Positions 33,851 to 43,052 of a stretch of 56,603 bases of DNA are shown here, piece after piece (the stretch's first letter is position 1; each line of letters begins with the position of its first letter). Location: NCBI GenBank assembly GCA_964651785.1, contig CAZYWJ010000015.1, forward strand, positions 1 through 56,603. Reading direction: 5' to 3'. The notes beneath the pieces were generated by a model, which saw only the letters and a list, made by a program, of their open reading frames with translations, had not been told where the DNA came from and did not search any database. The DNA is from JAKVAV01 sp964651785. GTDB lineage: Bacteria > Bacteroidota > Bacteroidia > Flavobacteriales_D > Cryomorphaceae. A program made the position numbers and the translations under genes.

Positions 33851-36262
33851 CTACTCTTCTTCTACCGCCTTGGGTTCGAGAATTAAAAGGTTACTGCCGG
33901 TCATGATTTCGGCCTTGTTCATCTTCATTTCACGGTATTCTCCTTTTACGTACATCTCAGCCTGATCGCTGTAGTGCGGACTCATCACATTTCCGCTGTT
34001 GCCGGTAGGCAGAATGCTGGTTGCATTTTCGACATCGGCAAAATCAATGACAATACGCATTGCAGGTCCGTAGTGAGAAGTGTAAGTTCCGTTTCCGTTA
34101 AAAATAAATGATGCATTATTGATGGTCTCATTACCTCCCGGAGCAGGAAAGGGACCGACGTTGAAAAATTCCTTTAATACGGCAACCGTAGAAAAGACAT
34201 GAGGATGTTCAATAAAGTGAACCCGTCTCCATTCCCAGGTATCAATATCATTTCCCAATTCTTCTTCCAGCTCCATTACGGCTTTCTTGAATGATTTCAC
34301 AATGATCAACTCCCTCGTCTCCGTTCTGACGGGAGTTTTTAAATCATCCCACCACGGAGATGCATTCTCAGCAATGAGGCCCGGGTAGCTTCTCTTTAAA
34401 AGATGTGTAGTAAGTAGCTTTTCAAACTTTTCTTTTCCAAGCTCATCCGACATGGTGTTTCTGAGAATGTAGAAAAGCGTTTTGTAATAGATCGCAGGTT
34501 CTACATCATCCAAATCGTGCGTTCCCAGCCAAACTTCCATCTCCTCCAAAGCAGACTCTTCCAAATCAGTCAGAACTTCGTTGCTATTGCGAATAACTCC
34601 GGCTATTTCGTGCGCTGTAGCTGCTTCTTCGATGGATACCACATCAAGCATCAATTCCTGAATACTTTCTACCGTTGCTATGGCTTGGTTTTCCAAGAGT
34701 TTTTCCAATCGATTTGCACGTGTATTCGGAGCGTAGTAGCCCGGATAGGTCACTCCCCTGGTAGAATCATGCATTTGATTTGCAGAGAAAACAAACCCCG
34801 TATACGGATTTACAACCTGCGGATTATTCTCAAAATCATAGAATCCCTGAAATTGATCTGCAGTAGCATACCCTCTGCTATATCTCTTTCCATCTACCGA
34901 ATCGGGTCTGACCAAAAGTTTGGAAGCCGACCAATGAGCGATATTGCCGGCAGCATCGCCATACACAATGTTCAATCCCGGAGAGCCGATCAATTCCACA
35001 CCCTCTTTAAATTGCTCCATATTTCCCGCATGGTTCATCTTATAAAATGCCTCAACCAAATTGTTATCCACTGCCGTGTAATTCCAATACATGGATATCG
35101 GTCGTCTTTCGGCCACGGGCAAAAAGTCATTTATGATAACTCCGTTTTGGGACTCATAAACCGTAATTACCGTATCGGCTTCACCTTTCACCTTTATAGT
35201 CTCAAGATACTTTTTGACCGGTGCGGTCAAGCTATCGCCATCGACCGTAAGACTGCTGTCTTCCGCGGCAAATCTTTCCATAAAAAAATCGGAGTCATCA
35301 TCTTCAAACATGGTAACGCCCCACGCATGATTGCGGGTATGACCTACCAAAGCCACGGGCACTCCTGCGATGTGGTTTCCATAAAAACCAAAACCAGGAT
35401 ACTCGATATGCGCCTCGTACCAAGTGCATGGTGCTGAATATTTGATATGTGTATCATTGGAGAGCATCACCTTTCCCGAAAGGGTTCGAGACGGCCCTAT
35501 AGCCCAACTATTGCTACCTTGTAAAGTAGGGATGGGTAGATCATCTGGAAAATAAGGTCTGGCAAGACTCAGGCCTTCCGTCAAGCTGTCTCTTTTTAAT
35601 GTATCCGATTTTATGGTATCAGCGGGAATTAAGTCATTGGTAACAGCCAGATCTAGCGACCGTAAATAATCAGGACCAAGATTATAAGAAATACTTTCAA
35701 CGATGGGATCAGTTCGTAAAGCATAAGCGAAACTGTATGCCATATAACCCGCAATACAATAGACATCCTCTACGGTAAAGGGTTCCGGCTCCGTCCTGAG
35801 TAGCCGGTATTCCAGCGGATGTTTAGCCGTTGTGATATAAGAATTGACTCCTTCCAAATACGCATTCATGATTGTTTGAATGCGCTCCGGTTGTTCTTCA
35901 AACTTTTCGGCGTCTTCTTTGGCCTGACGATTGGTCCCGATGGTTCGAAAGAAAGCATCGGTTTTCTTCATCTCTTCTCCGAATAGTTCGGAAAGCCTGC
36001 CCCCGCCCACTCGGCGCATGAGGTCCATTTGAAACAATCGATCTTGTGCGTGGATGTATCCGAAGGCTCGATATGCATCCCCGGCATTCTGAGCATAAAT
36101 ATGCGGTATGCCGTATTCATCGAAATAAACCTCAACGGGCGATTCCAACTGAGCAATTTCCATTTTGCCGCGCAATACCGGTTGATGACTTTGAATAACC
36201 ACCCACAAAATGAGCACGATCGCGAGAACGGATAACAAGAAGTACTTTAAAAATTTCCCCAT
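33851..36262 (-). CDS. penicillin acylase family protein (Ntn hydrolase)
   Basis: An 803-residue precursor of an N-terminal nucleophile amidase. A single N-terminal hydrophobic helix (FLLSVLAIVLILWVVI) exports or anchors it. The alpha-chain motif SPVEVYFDEYGIPHIYAQN and the DRLFQMDLMRRVGGGRLSELFG region are typical. Autocleavage would occur before Ser250 in GSNSWAIGP, which becomes the catalytic residue of the beta chain; WGVTMFEDDDSDFF and the Asn in GNETINNAS also fit. The family includes acyl-homoserine-lactone acylases and cephalosporin acylases; the acyl substrate here is unknown. The ATG at 36262 is chosen over 36307 because it starts just before the membrane helix. Confidence 0.92.
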   Translation of the reverse strand: MGKFLKYFLLSVLAIVLILWVVIQSHQPVLRGKMEIAQLESPVEVYFDEYGIPHIYAQNAGDAYRAFGYIHAQDRLFQMDLMRRVGGGRLSELFGEEMKKTDAFFRTIGTNRQAKEDAEKFEEQPERIQTIMNAYLEGVNSYITTAKHPLEYRLLRTEPEPFTVEDVYCIAGYMAYSFAYALRTDPIVESISYNLGPDYLRSLDLAVTNDLIPADTIKSDTLKRDSLTEGLSLARPYFPDDLPIPTLQGSNSWAIGPSRTLSGKVMLSNDTHIKYSAPCTWYEAHIEYPGFGFYGNHIAGVPVALVGHTRNHAWGVTMFEDDDSDFFMERFAAEDSSLTVDGDSLTAPVKKYLETIKVKGEADTVITVYESQNGVIINDFLPVAERRPISMYWNYTAVDNNLVEAFYKMNHAGNMEQFKEGVELIGSPGLNIVYGDAAGNIAHWSASKLLVRPDSVDGKRYSRGYATADQFQGFYDFENNPQVVNPYTGFVFSANQMHDSTRGVTYPGYYAPNTRANRLEKLLENQAIATVESIQELMLDVVSIEEAATAHEIAGVIRNSNEVLTDLEESALEEMEVWLGTHDLDDVEPAIYYKTLFYILRNTMSDELGKEKFEKLLTTHLLKRSYPGLIAENASPWWDDLKTPVRTETRELIIVKSFKKAVMELEEELGNDIDTWEWRRVHFIEHPHVFSTVAVLKEFFNVGPFPAPGGNETINNASFIFNGNGTYTSHYGPAMRIVIDFADVENATSILPTGNSGNVMSPHYSDQAEMYVKGEYREMKMNKAEIMTGSNLLILEPKAVEEE

Positions 36263-36357
36263 CTGAACTTTACCAAAATAATCGCCAAAGGTAAAACTCC
36301 CTGCCAAGTGGCTGCATATATTGTTTTACCTTTCGAAAAGACTTAACTCGACAAGTA

Positions 36358-37569
36358 TTGAAAACAAGAAAAATCGAATTTAAAAACAAAGCGGGACTAA
36401 AACTTAGCGCGAGACTTGAATTGCCCGTAACCCGTCCTCCTCAACATTTTGCCGTATTTGCACATTGCTTTACCTGCGGGAAAAACGCATTAGCCGCAAC
36501 CTACATTTCGCGGCAGCTAACTCAATACGGGTTCGGTGTTTTGCGCTTTGACTTCACCGGGCTGGGCAGAAGTGAAGGCGATTTCTCGGAAACGAGTTTT
36601 ACCACAAATATTTCCGATCTGGAGGCGGCAGCGGAATTCTTATCAAGGGAATACAAGGCTCCCAAATTGCTAATCGGTCATTCGCTGGGCGGCACGGCTG
36701 TACTTCATGCCGCAGGTTATATCGAATCGGTTGAAGCCGTCTGCACAATAGGCTCTCCTTTCGAAGCAGAGCACGTATTGCGCCTGTTTGCTGATAGTCG
36801 AGATGATATTGAGCGCAACTTGGTGTCCAAAGTGAATGTTGGCGGACGTCCTTTCAATATAGGGTTCGATTTTATCAGAGATGTGGAAAAACAAAAAACC
36901 TCGGATATATTGCCTAAGCTGAAAAAGGCTTTGCTCATTATGCACTCTCCGCAGGATGAAATCGTAGAAATCAGCAATGCAGCGGAGATATACACATCAG
37001 CTCACCATCCCAAAAGCTTCATAACTCTGGACGGGGCCAATCATCTACTGACCGATAAAAAAGACGCGGCTTATGCAGCCAAAATGATCGGGGCTTGGGT
37101 GGATCGCTATTTGCCTTGCGAATCGCTTGAGAAAAAATTGTCGGAAGACGTCACGGTTCAATTGGGTAGCGATGGATTCACCACCGAGATCTCTGCCGGG
37201 CAGCACGTCTTTTTGGCCGATGAGCCTGAAGATGTAGGAGGGAACGACATGGGGCCGACGCCATACGAACTCCTCAATGCTTCCTTAGGTTCGTGCACGG
37301 CCATGACTTTGAAAATGTACGCGGATAGAAAAAAATGGTCTCTCGATAAGGTGACCGTTACTTTAAAGCACAGCAAAATGCACGTGGAAGACAGTTCGCA
37401 TCCTGAAGGTAGGAAGAGTAAGGTAGATGTATTTCATAGAATGATAGAAATGGAAGGAGAACTGGATGAAGAACAAAGAGAGAAATTAATGGAAATAGCC
37501 GATAAATGTCCCGTGCATCGAACGCTTACTGATACTGATGTGAAAATAGAAACGGAAATGGTAGATTAA
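36358..37569 (+). CDS. alpha/beta hydrolase-OsmC fusion protein
   Basis: A 403-residue bifunctional protein. Residues 1-250 form an alpha/beta hydrolase with the nucleophile Ser109 in GHSLGG, an acid in HSPQDEIVEI and a His in LDGANHLLTD. Residues about 265-403 are an OsmC/Ohr-type peroxidase domain with the two reactive Cys in LGSCTAMTLKMYADRK and CPVHRTL. OsmC domains reduce organic hydroperoxides; the fused hydrolase may release the substrate, which is an inference. The start is a TTG at 36358: no ATG lies upstream in frame before a stop region, and the protein begins at the family's N terminus there. This fusion is recurrent in bacteria. Confidence 0.9.
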   Translation: MKTRKIEFKNKAGLKLSARLELPVTRPPQHFAVFAHCFTCGKNALAATYISRQLTQYGFGVLRFDFTGLGRSEGDFSETSFTTNISDLEAAAEFLSREYKAPKLLIGHSLGGTAVLHAAGYIESVEAVCTIGSPFEAEHVLRLFADSRDDIERNLVSKVNVGGRPFNIGFDFIRDVEKQKTSDILPKLKKALLIMHSPQDEIVEISNAAEIYTSAHHPKSFITLDGANHLLTDKKDAAYAAKMIGAWVDRYLPCESLEKKLSEDVTVQLGSDGFTTEISAGQHVFLADEPEDVGGNDMGPTPYELLNASLGSCTAMTLKMYADRKKWSLDKVTVTLKHSKMHVEDSSHPEGRKSKVDVFHRMIEMEGELDEEQREKLMEIADKCPVHRTLTDTDVKIETEMVD

Positions 37570-37670
37570 TTCCACCTGAGTCGAAAATTGAATGTCTCTT
37601 CCAACTACAGCTTTCAAATGACTCTCTGTTAAAATGACTAATTTCACGGCCTCAAAAAATCACCACCTGC

Positions 37671-39155
37671 ATGAGACTCGAAAATTACGTTTTAGGAAAA
37701 TGGACTCCCGGAGATGGCGAAGGAAAAACGCTTTACAATGCCATTAACGGTAGCGAAGTAGCAGTAGCCGATAGCTCGGGATTGAATTTTGCAGATATTC
37801 TGCAATACGGTCGTAAGGTGGGGAATCCCGCTTTACGCAAAATGACCTTTCAGGAGCGCGGTCTGATGCTGAAAGCCTTGGCACTGCACCTATACTCGAT
37901 CAAGGAGAAATTTTACGAAGTATCGTATTACACCGGAGCAACGAAAACCGATAGTTGGATTGACATTGAAGGCGGAATCGGAAACCTCTTTGCTTATGCC
38001 AGTTTGCGACGCCAATTTCCGAATGAGCCTTTTTACGTGGACGGAGAAGCAGCTCCACTTTCAAAAGGTGGTTCCTTTATTGGTCACCACATAATGGTGC
38101 CGAAAGAAGGTGTTGCCGTTCATATCAACGCCTTCAACTTTCCCGTGTGGGGAATGCTGGAAAAAGTGGCTGTAAATTTCTTGGCGGGAATGCCTGCCGT
38201 CGTAAAACCCGCTACCGTCACTTCTTACCTCACCGAAGTGGTAGTGAGAGAAATCATCGCTTCCAAAATTTTGCCCGAAGGCGCATTGCAATTGATTTGT
38301 GGATCGGCCAGAGGAATCATTGACCACGTAGAATCTCAGGATGTGGTCACCTTTACCGGATCGGCCGATACGGGCAAAATGCTCAAATCAAATAAACGCA
38401 TCGTGGATGAGGCCGTACCATTTAATATGGAAGCAGATTCGCTCAACTCAAGCGTGCTGGCTCCCGATGTAGAGCCTGGAAGTCCCGAGTTTGACCTCTT
38501 TGTAAAAGAAGTGCAACGCGAAATGACGGTGAAGTGCGGACAGAAATGTACCGCCATTCGTCGCGTTATCGTTCCCGAAGATCGTTTGGAAGATGTTCAA
38601 ATAGCTTTGGCAAATCGCTTGTCAAAAACCACCATAGGTGATCCGCAAATCGAGGGGGTACGTATGGGCTCCTTGGCGGGAAAAGAACAAGTCGAGGAAG
38701 TGAAAGGGCGAATTGCAGAATTGCTTAAATCGTCTGAATTGGTTTATGGAAGTACGGATCAGGTGCAAACTCAAGGTGACGGAACCGATCAAGGAGCCTT
38801 TATCTCTCCTATCGTTTTGGTGAACAGGGATCCGTTTAACAACTTATCTACTCACGAAGTGGAAGCCTTCGGACCGGTGAGCACACTCCTACCCTACAAT
38901 TCGCTGGATGAGGCCATCGAATTGACCAAGATGGGCAAAGGCTCACTAGTGTGTTCCATGGCGACATATGATGACAAAACGGCTAAAGACTTTGTAATGG
39001 GTGCCGCNNNNNNNNNNNNNNNNNNNNNNNNNNNNNNNNNNNNNNNNNNNNNNNNNNNNNNNNNNNNNNNNNNNNNNNNNNNNNNNNNNNNNNNNNNNNN
39101 NNNNNNNGCCATAGCGACCATTTTGACGATGATTAAAAAGAAGAACCAAGACTAG
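37671..39155 (+). CDS. paaZ: PaaZ-like aldehyde dehydrogenase, interrupted by an assembly gap
   Basis: The 445 residues before the gap are the aldehyde dehydrogenase part of PaaZ (oxepin-CoA ring-opening enzyme of phenylacetate breakdown): KEGVAVHINAFNFPVWGMLEK, AVVKPATVTSYLTE, the NAD loop TFTGSADTGKM, and the catalytic Cys in VKCGQKCTAIRR. The domain is incomplete at the gap, ending ...KDFVMGAA. The 15 residues after it (AIATILTMIKKKNQD) resemble the final strand of the MaoC-type hydratase domain that normally ends PaaZ. The 494-residue length is therefore an artefact; a full PaaZ of about 680 residues is likely. Its TAG is followed directly by the terC ATG. Confidence 0.82.
   Translation: MRLENYVLGKWTPGDGEGKTLYNAINGSEVAVADSSGLNFADILQYGRKVGNPALRKMTFQERGLMLKALALHLYSIKEKFYEVSYYTGATKTDSWIDIEGGIGNLFAYASLRRQFPNEPFYVDGEAAPLSKGGSFIGHHIMVPKEGVAVHINAFNFPVWGMLEKVAVNFLAGMPAVVKPATVTSYLTEVVVREIIASKILPEGALQLICGSARGIIDHVESQDVVTFTGSADTGKMLKSNKRIVDEAVPFNMEADSLNSSVLAPDVEPGSPEFDLFVKEVQREMTVKCGQKCTAIRRVIVPEDRLEDVQIALANRLSKTTIGDPQIEGVRMGSLAGKEQVEEVKGRIAELLKSSELVYGSTDQVQTQGDGTDQGAFISPIVLVNRDPFNNLSTHEVEAFGPVSTLLPYNSLDEAIELTKMGKGSLVCSMATYDDKTAKDFVMGAXXXXXXXXXXXXXXXXXXXXXXXXXXXXXXXXXXAIATILTMIKKKNQD
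39008..39107. other. 100-N assembly gap inside paaZ
   Basis: A run of exactly 100 N. PaaZ would need about 220 further residues here (end of the dehydrogenase plus the MaoC domain), so the true gap is probably near 650-700 bp. Confidence 0.97.
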
Positions 39156-39896
39156 ATGGAATTCAACTTTGCGGCACTTCTGGCGCCCGAGAATCTCGTG
39201 GCGCTCGGCACTTTGACTATTTTGGAAATCGTACTGGGGGTGGATAATATTCTTTTTATCTCTATTATTTCCGAGAAGTTACCTAAAGAGCAGCAGCCGC
39301 GTGCTCGAGTGGTTGGACTGGCCTTGGCTCTAATTTTCCGATTGGCCCTGCTTTTTATGATTTCCTGGTTGGTTCATTTTACCGAACCGCTTTTTACTCT
39401 TTTTGATATCGACTTTTCAGGAAGGGATTTAATTCTGCTCGGAGGTGGTATTTTCCTTTTGGTGAAAACCATATCAGAAATTCATCACAAGGTGGAAGGA
39501 GAAGCTGAGAGCCACGGTACCAAGGTTAAGCCCAGAACATTTATGAGTGTGGTGGGAATGATAATTCTGGTCGACATGGTTTTTTCTTTCGACTCTATTC
39601 TTACTGCCGTAGGTATGGTGAGCGAGATATCCATAATGGTTGTTGCCGTAGTTTTGGCCATGATCGTAATGCTCATCTTCGTCAATCGCATCAGTAAAAT
39701 CATCAATGACCATCCGGGCATTCAAATGCTTGCTTTGTCCTTCCTTATTTTGATCGCCTTCGTTTTGATCTTGGACGGACTTCATAAACATATTGAAAGA
39801 GGGTATGTGTATTTCGCCCTCTTCTTTTCCTTGATCGTGGAAGTTTTAAATATCAGATCAAAAAAGAACCGAAAAAAAACCATTGAAAATGAATAA
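39156..39896 (+). CDS. TerC-family integral membrane protein
   Basis: A 246-residue inner-membrane protein with seven hydrophobic segments. The two acidic membrane motifs that define TerC proteins are intact: EIVLGVDNILFISI (about residues 24-37) and LVDMVFSFDSILTAVGM (about 136-152). TerC proteins are linked to tellurium resistance and, in other bacteria, to manganese export during protein metalation. The start follows the paaZ stop without a gap and the end overlaps the crotonase gene by 8 bp, so the three are one transcript; the functional link is unclear. Confidence 0.9.
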   Translation: MEFNFAALLAPENLVALGTLTILEIVLGVDNILFISIISEKLPKEQQPRARVVGLALALIFRLALLFMISWLVHFTEPLFTLFDIDFSGRDLILLGGGIFLLVKTISEIHHKVEGEAESHGTKVKPRTFMSVVGMIILVDMVFSFDSILTAVGMVSEISIMVVAVVLAMIVMLIFVNRISKIINDHPGIQMLALSFLILIAFVLILDGLHKHIERGYVYFALFFSLIVEVLNIRSKKNRKKTIENE

Positions 39897-40671
39897 GTCT
39901 GACTACCCGAACGGCAACGTTAAACTCACCATAAACGAAGGAATCGGAACCATTGAATTCTTTCACCCTGCGAGCAATTCACTCCCCGGGGCCATCCTGA
40001 AGTTGCTTGCTGAAACGATTCAAAAAGCCGGTGAGAATGATGAAATTCGAGTAATTGTGCTCAAATCTTCAGGAGACAGAGCCTTCTGCGCAGGCGCCAG
40101 TTTCGACGAATTGATTTCCATCGAAAATGAAAAAGTCGGAAAAGAGTTCTTTATGGGCTTTGCCCGAGTCATTAACGCTATGCGTAAAGCCCCGAAGTTC
40201 ATCATCGGTCGGGTGCAGGGCAAAACCGTCGGAGGCGGTGTAGGCTTGGCTTCTTCGGTAGATTTTTGTTTGGCCACAAAGTTTGCATCCGTAAAGCTTA
40301 GCGAATTGGCAATCGGCATCGGGCCTTTTGTAGTTGGCCCCGCCGTAGAGCGCAAGGTAGGCACATCAGGATTTTCTCAATTGGCTATTGATGCCGCGAG
40401 CTGGCAAACCGCTGAATGGGCAAAGAGCCGCGATCTTTTTGCGGAAGTATTTGACAGTGCTGACGAGATGGATGAGGAAGTCGATAAACTCGCAAAGCGA
40501 TTGGCACAAAGTAATCCGGAAGCCATGGCAGCATTGAAAGAAAATTTTTGGGCTGGAACGGATCATTGGGATAGCCTGCTGGAAAAACGCGCGGCTATGA
40601 GTGGAAAGCTGGTTTTGAGCGATTTCACACGAAATGCCATTTCAGCTTTTAAATCCGGTGAGCGCTCTTAG
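39889..40671 (+). CDS. enoyl-CoA hydratase/isomerase family protein
   Basis: A 260-residue crotonase. It shows GTIEFFHPASNSLPG, the oxyanion-hole segment AFCAGASFDELI, and GKTVGGGVGLASSVDF. In classic hydratases that last segment carries the first catalytic Glu (GGGCELA); here the position is Gly, while the second Glu survives in KLSELAIGIGP. Loss of one Glu suggests isomerase or related chemistry rather than simple hydration. A gene of this form is common in Bacteroidota with no settled substrate. The ATG at 39889 overlaps terC by 8 bp; a TTG at 39883 is possible. Position next to paaZ hints at aromatic or fatty acid breakdown. Confidence 0.85.
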   Translation: MNKSDYPNGNVKLTINEGIGTIEFFHPASNSLPGAILKLLAETIQKAGENDEIRVIVLKSSGDRAFCAGASFDELISIENEKVGKEFFMGFARVINAMRKAPKFIIGRVQGKTVGGGVGLASSVDFCLATKFASVKLSELAIGIGPFVVGPAVERKVGTSGFSQLAIDAASWQTAEWAKSRDLFAEVFDSADEMDEEVDKLAKRLAQSNPEAMAALKENFWAGTDHWDSLLEKRAAMSGKLVLSDFTRNAISAFKSGERS

Positions 40672-40725
40672 TTAAAGAAACTTTCTACAGCGACGTATCC
40701 TTGCTAACCTTTTTGTGTGGCTTGC

Positions 40726-40754
40726 CGTAACAAGGTGTCGGAAGTCTTGTTATG
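40726..40754 (+). promoter_or_regulatory. hairpin covering the start codon of the phosphatase gene
   Basis: TAACAAG (40728-40734) and CTTGTTA (40746-40752) form a perfect 7-bp inverted repeat around an 11-nt loop. With a G-U and a C-G pair at the base, the stem includes all three bases of the ATG (40752-40754). CTTG (40721-40724) can alternatively pair with CAAG (40731-40734), which would free the start codon. Confidence 0.5.
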
Positions 40755-42941
40755 TCCCACTTAATCTCAAAAATCACGTTCAAGGTATTTATGCTCATTT
40801 TGGGCGTAATGGTTTTGTTGACGGTATTTTTCTCAATCTTATCATACAACGATACCATTGAAGGGCATAGGCAAAATGAGTTAAATCGATTGAAAGCAAT
40901 TGTAAAGACTCAAGCACTTTTTCTCGAAAATCCGAACTTCATTGACGAGGAGAAGGTATCTACTGATCTCTCCTCTCCGATTTTTATAAACAAACTACAG
41001 CATTGCCTGACCAATACAAGTCGTATCAATGATTTGGAACAAGGCCTTTGTCTGCTTCTCATTGGTCAGGATGATAAGCCTGAGGAAATCATTACCACCG
41101 CAGGGTCGGTAAATCTACGGGAGTTGAGCAGCCGGGTACAAGCCGTATTGGCTAATCTACCCGCAGCACCGATAAGTTCTGAAGCAGGTCATTCCTCTGA
41201 ATCGGATGTTTTGTTTTATGTGTATCCCATATCATTTCCCGGAAGCAAAGAATATCGAGGTTACCTCTACGCCGAAGAAAATATAGCTACTGCTCTACGA
41301 TCTGCCCGTATTGTTCTTTTAAAGCGCTTTGGCGTGGCCTTCTTGTTTATCATTTTCTTGGGCTTTGCGGGAAAGAGATTCCTGAATAGAATTCTGCGCC
41401 ACGAAGTTCTCGCCAAGCAAAAGCTAAAAGATTATTCAGCTATTGTAGATGAGAGAAATAAAGAGTTGGAACGGCTTTCATTTGTTCTGGAAAAGAGCGA
41501 AAACCTCATCCTTCTGACCAATCAATACGGAAAAATTGAATGGCTAAATCAAAAAGCTAAAAGCGCGAACAACTACACGGTAGAAGAACTTAAAACGTTT
41601 ATCGGCAGAGATTTAACCGAAATTAGTCACTACCCCAAAATTAAGGAAGCGATCGAAACGGTCAATCGCACCAAAGAAAAACACATCTATCAAGCGAAAT
41701 CATACGATAAAGGCAAAAGAGAATTTTGGGCAAGTACGACCATCACGCCGATTTTAAATAAAGATGGCGAAGTGGTTAATTTGCTTTTCGTCGACGCCGA
41801 CATCACCAAGCTGAAGATGGCGGAGAAGGAGATTTCCAAGTTGGCAAATTTTGCTCAGGAAAACACCAGCGCCCTCATGCGGTTTGCCGTTTCCGGAGAA
41901 GTGCTTTACGCAAATGAACCCGGAACCAAATTGTTGCATCAATGGGGAACACAGGTAAATGGCTATCTTCAAAAACCTTCTATTTTGAAGACGATTAGAA
42001 TGTCATTCGATTTAGAGGAGGAACAACAACTAAACCTGGAATCAAACAATCGAATTTTCAGCCTTCGATTTATTCCGGTTTATCAGAAAGGATATGTCAA
42101 TGTTTCAGCAGAAGACATTACTGAAGTTAAATTGGCCGAGAAAGAATACCGCGAGCGTGCTTCGATGATTGAGAAGCACAATCTAAATATCACGGACAGC
42201 ATCAACTACGCAAAGCGAATCCAAGATGCGATCATTCCCGGAGAGGATCACCTGCGAAAGGTATTTCAAGACTCTTTTCTGATCTATCGACCTAAGGATA
42301 TTGTAAGCGGAGACTTCGTTTGGCTTTATGAAATAAAACCTCGGGAAGAATACCTGCTTGCTCTGGCAGATTGTACGGGCCACGGTGTACCGGGAGCAAT
42401 GATGTCAATTATCGGTCACAGCTTGTTGAATGAAATCGTAGATGGTGGAGAAGTAACGGACCCTGCGAAAATTCTGGAAGAGCTGAATCGAGAAGTCATA
42501 AAAACCTTGCGTCAGAAGTCGGAGAGCGAATCCAGCGACGGGATGGATGTAAGTATTGTAAAAATAAATATACCCGAGCTTACAATGACCTTCGCAGGTG
42601 CTTATCTCGATATGTATTGGATGAACGGAAAGCTTAACGTTTTCAAAGGAGACCGCGTACCTATAGGCGGTAAGCATCACGATTTTGAGCGGAAGTTCAA
42701 TAACCGGACCTTTAAAATTTCGAAAGGCGATTCTATCTTTCTCGCCAGCGATGGATTTGTAGATCAGTTCGGCGGACCGGAAGACAAGAAGTTCCTAAGA
42801 AAACGATTCTCTGAATTATTGAAATCCAACTATTCGTACAGCATGCAAGCTCAATCTTTCATCTACGAAAAGACCTTTGAAGAATGGAAGGGCTGCAATG
42901 AACAGATCGATGATGTATCTTTCATAGGGATCAAATTCTAA
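40752..42941 (+). CDS. membrane sensor with PAS domains and SpoIIE-type PP2C phosphatase
   Basis: A 729-residue signalling protein. Two membrane helices (about residues 9-28 and 193-212) bracket an extracytoplasmic sensor of about 165 residues. A coiled coil, a PAS domain (about 245-360: LILLTNQYGKIEWLNQKA, REFWASTTITPILNKDGEV) and a second PAS-like segment follow. The last 240 residues are a RsbU/SpoIIE phosphatase: metal-binding DIVSGDF, ALADCTGHGVPGAMMS, and DSIFLASDGFVDQFGG. Such enzymes dephosphorylate STAS-domain partner-switch proteins; no anti-sigma kinase or STAS gene is nearby. The first ATG lies in a hairpin. The upstream gene ends 80 bp away. Confidence 0.9.
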   Translation: MSHLISKITFKVFMLILGVMVLLTVFFSILSYNDTIEGHRQNELNRLKAIVKTQALFLENPNFIDEEKVSTDLSSPIFINKLQHCLTNTSRINDLEQGLCLLLIGQDDKPEEIITTAGSVNLRELSSRVQAVLANLPAAPISSEAGHSSESDVLFYVYPISFPGSKEYRGYLYAEENIATALRSARIVLLKRFGVAFLFIIFLGFAGKRFLNRILRHEVLAKQKLKDYSAIVDERNKELERLSFVLEKSENLILLTNQYGKIEWLNQKAKSANNYTVEELKTFIGRDLTEISHYPKIKEAIETVNRTKEKHIYQAKSYDKGKREFWASTTITPILNKDGEVVNLLFVDADITKLKMAEKEISKLANFAQENTSALMRFAVSGEVLYANEPGTKLLHQWGTQVNGYLQKPSILKTIRMSFDLEEEQQLNLESNNRIFSLRFIPVYQKGYVNVSAEDITEVKLAEKEYRERASMIEKHNLNITDSINYAKRIQDAIIPGEDHLRKVFQDSFLIYRPKDIVSGDFVWLYEIKPREEYLLALADCTGHGVPGAMMSIIGHSLLNEIVDGGEVTDPAKILEELNREVIKTLRQKSESESSDGMDVSIVKINIPELTMTFAGAYLDMYWMNGKLNVFKGDRVPIGGKHHDFERKFNNRTFKISKGDSIFLASDGFVDQFGGPEDKKFLRKRFSELLKSNYSYSMQAQSFIYEKTFEEWKGCNEQIDDVSFIGIKF

Positions 42942-43052
42942 ATTCTCCCGTCTCTTCTCAATTTTTTTATTTGAAAATGCAGGTTTAGGGTGAAAACAAG
43001 AGAATCTCTTGGTTATTTCCCTAAATTGGTATTCGAGAAAAGACCAACCAAA

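Noticed and set aside
34517..35437. Long antisense open frame (306 codons) opposite the penicillin acylase gene
   Set aside because: The opposite strand encodes a full-length acylase with conserved motifs; the antisense peptide has no domain and atypical composition rich in Ile, Arg, Ser and His.
36263..36357. Promoter search between penicillin acylase and hydrolase-OsmC genes
   Set aside because: No TAnnTTTG box or clear ECF motif could be found on either strand, so no promoter is claimed.
40724..40740. Similarity of CCGTAACAAGG to the 3' end of 16S rRNA
   Set aside because: Only about 11 bases match, with no rRNA context. The segment is better explained as one arm of a hairpin.
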